Part shown: in pieces, positions 5,420 through 6,448 of the stretch | Position numbering within the stretch: position 1 is the first letter of the stretch | Layout of the letters: each line of letters begins with the position of its first letter | Source: an uncultured Collinsella sp. | GTDB lineage: Bacteria > Actinomycetota > Coriobacteriia > Coriobacteriales > Coriobacteriaceae | Length of the DNA stretch: 6,448 nt | Direction of reading: 5' to 3' | Assembly (NCBI GenBank): GCA_902491915.1 | Contig: CABUJL010000100.1 | Coordinates: 1-6,448, forward strand | The notes under the pieces: model-generated | Database searches by the model: none | Seen by the model: the letters and a program-made list of their open reading frames with translations, nothing else | Told to the model about the DNA's origin: nothing | Position numbers and translations under genes: made by a program

Positions 5420-6418
5420 TTGGCACGATCTTCGGGTTTCTCTTCAAATCTGAATACCAAGCGACAATCAACGGGTATGCGCCCGTTGATTGTTTTCAGC
5501 CTGATTTCGGTGTTGCTGCTCACGTTTTATATCCGTGAGGGCGAGGCCGGGCCGATTCATGCCGTGCGCTCGGGCGTGACGACGATTACCTCGCCGGTAC
5601 GCTTTTTGGGCTCGGCTGTGGCGGCTCCCTTCAACGCGATCGGCAACGTGTTTTCCAACCTCACGGCTTCGCAGGAGTCGCTCGATGACCTCAAGAAACA
5701 AAACGAGGTGCTGACCTCTAAGGTCGCCGAGCTTTCCGAGGCTCAAAAGACTGCCGAGCGCCTGGAGGGCCTGGTCGGGCTGCAATCGACCTACAACCTT
5801 AAGTCGACCGCCGCTCGTATTGTCGGTGCGTCGGGCGATGCCTGGACCTCGACCGTTACCATCGACAAAGGCTCTGCCGACGGCCTTACCATCAACATGC
5901 CCGTGACGAGTTCTGCCGGTGTTATCGGCCAGATCATCGAGGTATCGGCCAAGACCTCTACCGTGCGCCTGATTGGCGACGAGAACTCGGGCGTGTCCGC
6001 CATGGTGCAGGATACGCGCGCCCAGGGTATGCTGCAGGGCCAGCCCGATGGTTCCTTGCGCCTTGAGTACGTGAGTGTTGACTCCGACGTCAAAGTTGGC
6101 GACATCATCGTGACCTCTGGCATTGGCGGCGTGTTCCCCAAGGGCCTGCCGCTCGGCACTGTTTCCTCGGTGGAGAAGTCGGCCAACGATGTGTATTACA
6201 CCATCGTGGTGCGCGCTCAGACCACGGCCGAGAACAACGAGGAAGTGCTGGTCATTACCTCGCTGACCGACGAGCAGTCGGCCTCGGACGAGGACGTGAG
6301 CACGGCCAACAGCACGCCGCAGGGAACGTCGCGCGATGCTGCTACCAAGACGAAGGACGAGAGCTCGGATGACAGTTCCGACACGTCCGAGACGACCGAT
6401 TCCGGCTCGAGCGAATAG
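5420..6418 (+). CDS. mreC: Rod shape-determining protein MreC
   Basis: A 332-residue membrane protein of the elongasome. MreC links the MreB filament and MreD to the outer peptidoglycan synthases and is known to activate PBP2 through its outer beta domain. Seen here: a short basic N terminus (1-20), one membrane helix (about 22-38), a helical coiled coil (about 76-122, with heptads such as LDDLKKQNEVLTSKVAEL) used for dimerisation, and the double beta-barrel domain (about 130-279), with typical stretches like PVTSSAGVIGQI and GDIIVTSGIGGVFPKGLPLG. The last 51 residues (282-332) form a Ser/Thr/Asp/Glu-rich tail with no fold, longer and more acidic than in most MreC proteins. Codons 15-25 lie in a terminator-like hairpin. 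The TTG start has a good ribosome binding site, and the stop codon overlaps the ribosome binding site of the next gene. Confidence 0.95.
   Translation: MARSSGFSSNLNTKRQSTGMRPLIVFSLISVLLLTFYIREGEAGPIHAVRSGVTTITSPVRFLGSAVAAPFNAIGNVFSNLTASQESLDDLKKQNEVLTSKVAELSEAQKTAERLEGLVGLQSTYNLKSTAARIVGASGDAWTSTVTIDKGSADGLTINMPVTSSAGVIGQIIEVSAKTSTVRLIGDENSGVSAMVQDTRAQGMLQGQPDGSLRLEYVSVDSDVKVGDIIVTSGIGGVFPKGLPLGTVSSVEKSANDVYYTIVVRAQTTAENNEEVLVITSLTDEQSASDEDVSTANSTPQGTSRDAATKTKDESSDDSSDTSETTDSGSSE
5464..5496 (+). promoter_or_regulatory. Terminator-like hairpin inside the 5' end of mreC
   Basis: ACAATCAACGGG (5464-5475) and CCCGTTGATTGT (5482-5493) form a perfect 12-bp stem with a 6-nt loop, followed by three more T after the stem (TTTT at 5493-5496). 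The hairpin starts 44 nt after the mreC start, within codons 15-25. It could act as an attenuator that lowers mreC-mreD expression relative to mreB, or as an mRNA-stability element. The structure is seen directly; the role is inferred. Confidence 0.5.
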
Positions 6419-6422
6419 GGGG
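6417..6422 (+). promoter_or_regulatory. Ribosome binding site of the gene after mreC
   Basis: AGGGGG overlaps the mreC stop codon (6416-6418). It lies 7 nt before the ATG at 6430 but only 1 nt before the ATG at 6424, so it favours the second ATG. The overlap suggests translational coupling. Confidence 0.55.
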
Positions 6423-6429
6423 CATGTCC

Positions 6430-6448
6430 ATGGATCTACACGAGCAGG
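6430..6448 (+). CDS. mreD: Start of a gene after mreC, probably mreD (cut by the window end)
   Basis: Only six full codons are visible (MDLHEQ), too few to recognise any family. The name rests on position alone: mreD, a small multi-pass membrane protein of the elongasome, almost always follows mreC in mreBC operons. The start at 6430 is chosen for its 7-nt spacing from AGGGGG. An in-frame ATG at 6424 would add two residues. The gap from the mreC stop is 11 nt, so the genes should share one transcript. Confidence 0.45.

Noticed and set aside
1..6448. CRISPR arrays, tRNA or rRNA genes, transposases, defence genes
   Set aside because: I looked for spaced direct repeats, cloverleaf-like structures and recognisable mobile or defence proteins on both strands and found none.

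Overview
The window is a GC-rich stretch of bacterial chromosome in which every supported gene lies on the + strand. Gene content (mreB-mreC-probable mreD preceded by a TPR membrane protein, a cyclophilin and a zinc-ribbon membrane protein), the strong G/C third-position bias and the frequent TTG/GTG starts suggest an actinobacterium of the Coriobacteriia, probably Collinsella or a close relative. This assignment is an inference from style and gene order and has not been checked against any database.

Layout. (1) 2-943 is the C-terminal third of a P-type cation-transport ATPase: the end of the P domain, six membrane helices, then an unusual, very basic tail of about 105 residues. (2) 944-1129 is intergenic. 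It holds a near-ideal palindromic element (27-bp perfect arms around a 23-nt loop) and a likely extended -10 promoter. (3) 1130-2284 encodes a membrane protein with two N-terminal zinc ribbons, one transmembrane helix and a helical outer domain of unknown function. (4) 2285-2389 carries a good promoter for the next two genes. (5) 2390-2932 is a cytoplasmic cyclophilin-type peptidyl-prolyl isomerase and, 11 nt further on, 2944-4239 is a TPR protein with one membrane helix and an outer C-terminal domain. These two look like one operon. (6) 4240-4354 holds a terminator-like hairpin followed closely by a -10 box. (7) 4355-6448 is the rod-shape operon: mreB, mreC and the first codons of what is probably mreD.

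How the genes fit together. MreB filaments inside the cell, MreC spanning the membrane with its beta domain outside, and MreD in the membrane form the elongasome core that positions lateral-wall peptidoglycan synthesis. Two upstream genes encode proteins with the same plan: a cytoplasmic binding module (zinc ribbons or TPRs), a basic stretch, one membrane helix and a small outer domain. They could be envelope-linked partners, but nothing in the sequence proves a functional link.

Most of the window is ordinary core-genome content. The points most worth checking are the palindromic element at 955-1031, a terminator-like hairpin inside the first codons of mreC (5464-5496), the basic tail of the ATPase, and the two uncharacterised single-pass membrane proteins. 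I see no CRISPR array, tRNA, rRNA, transposase or clear new multi-gene system.
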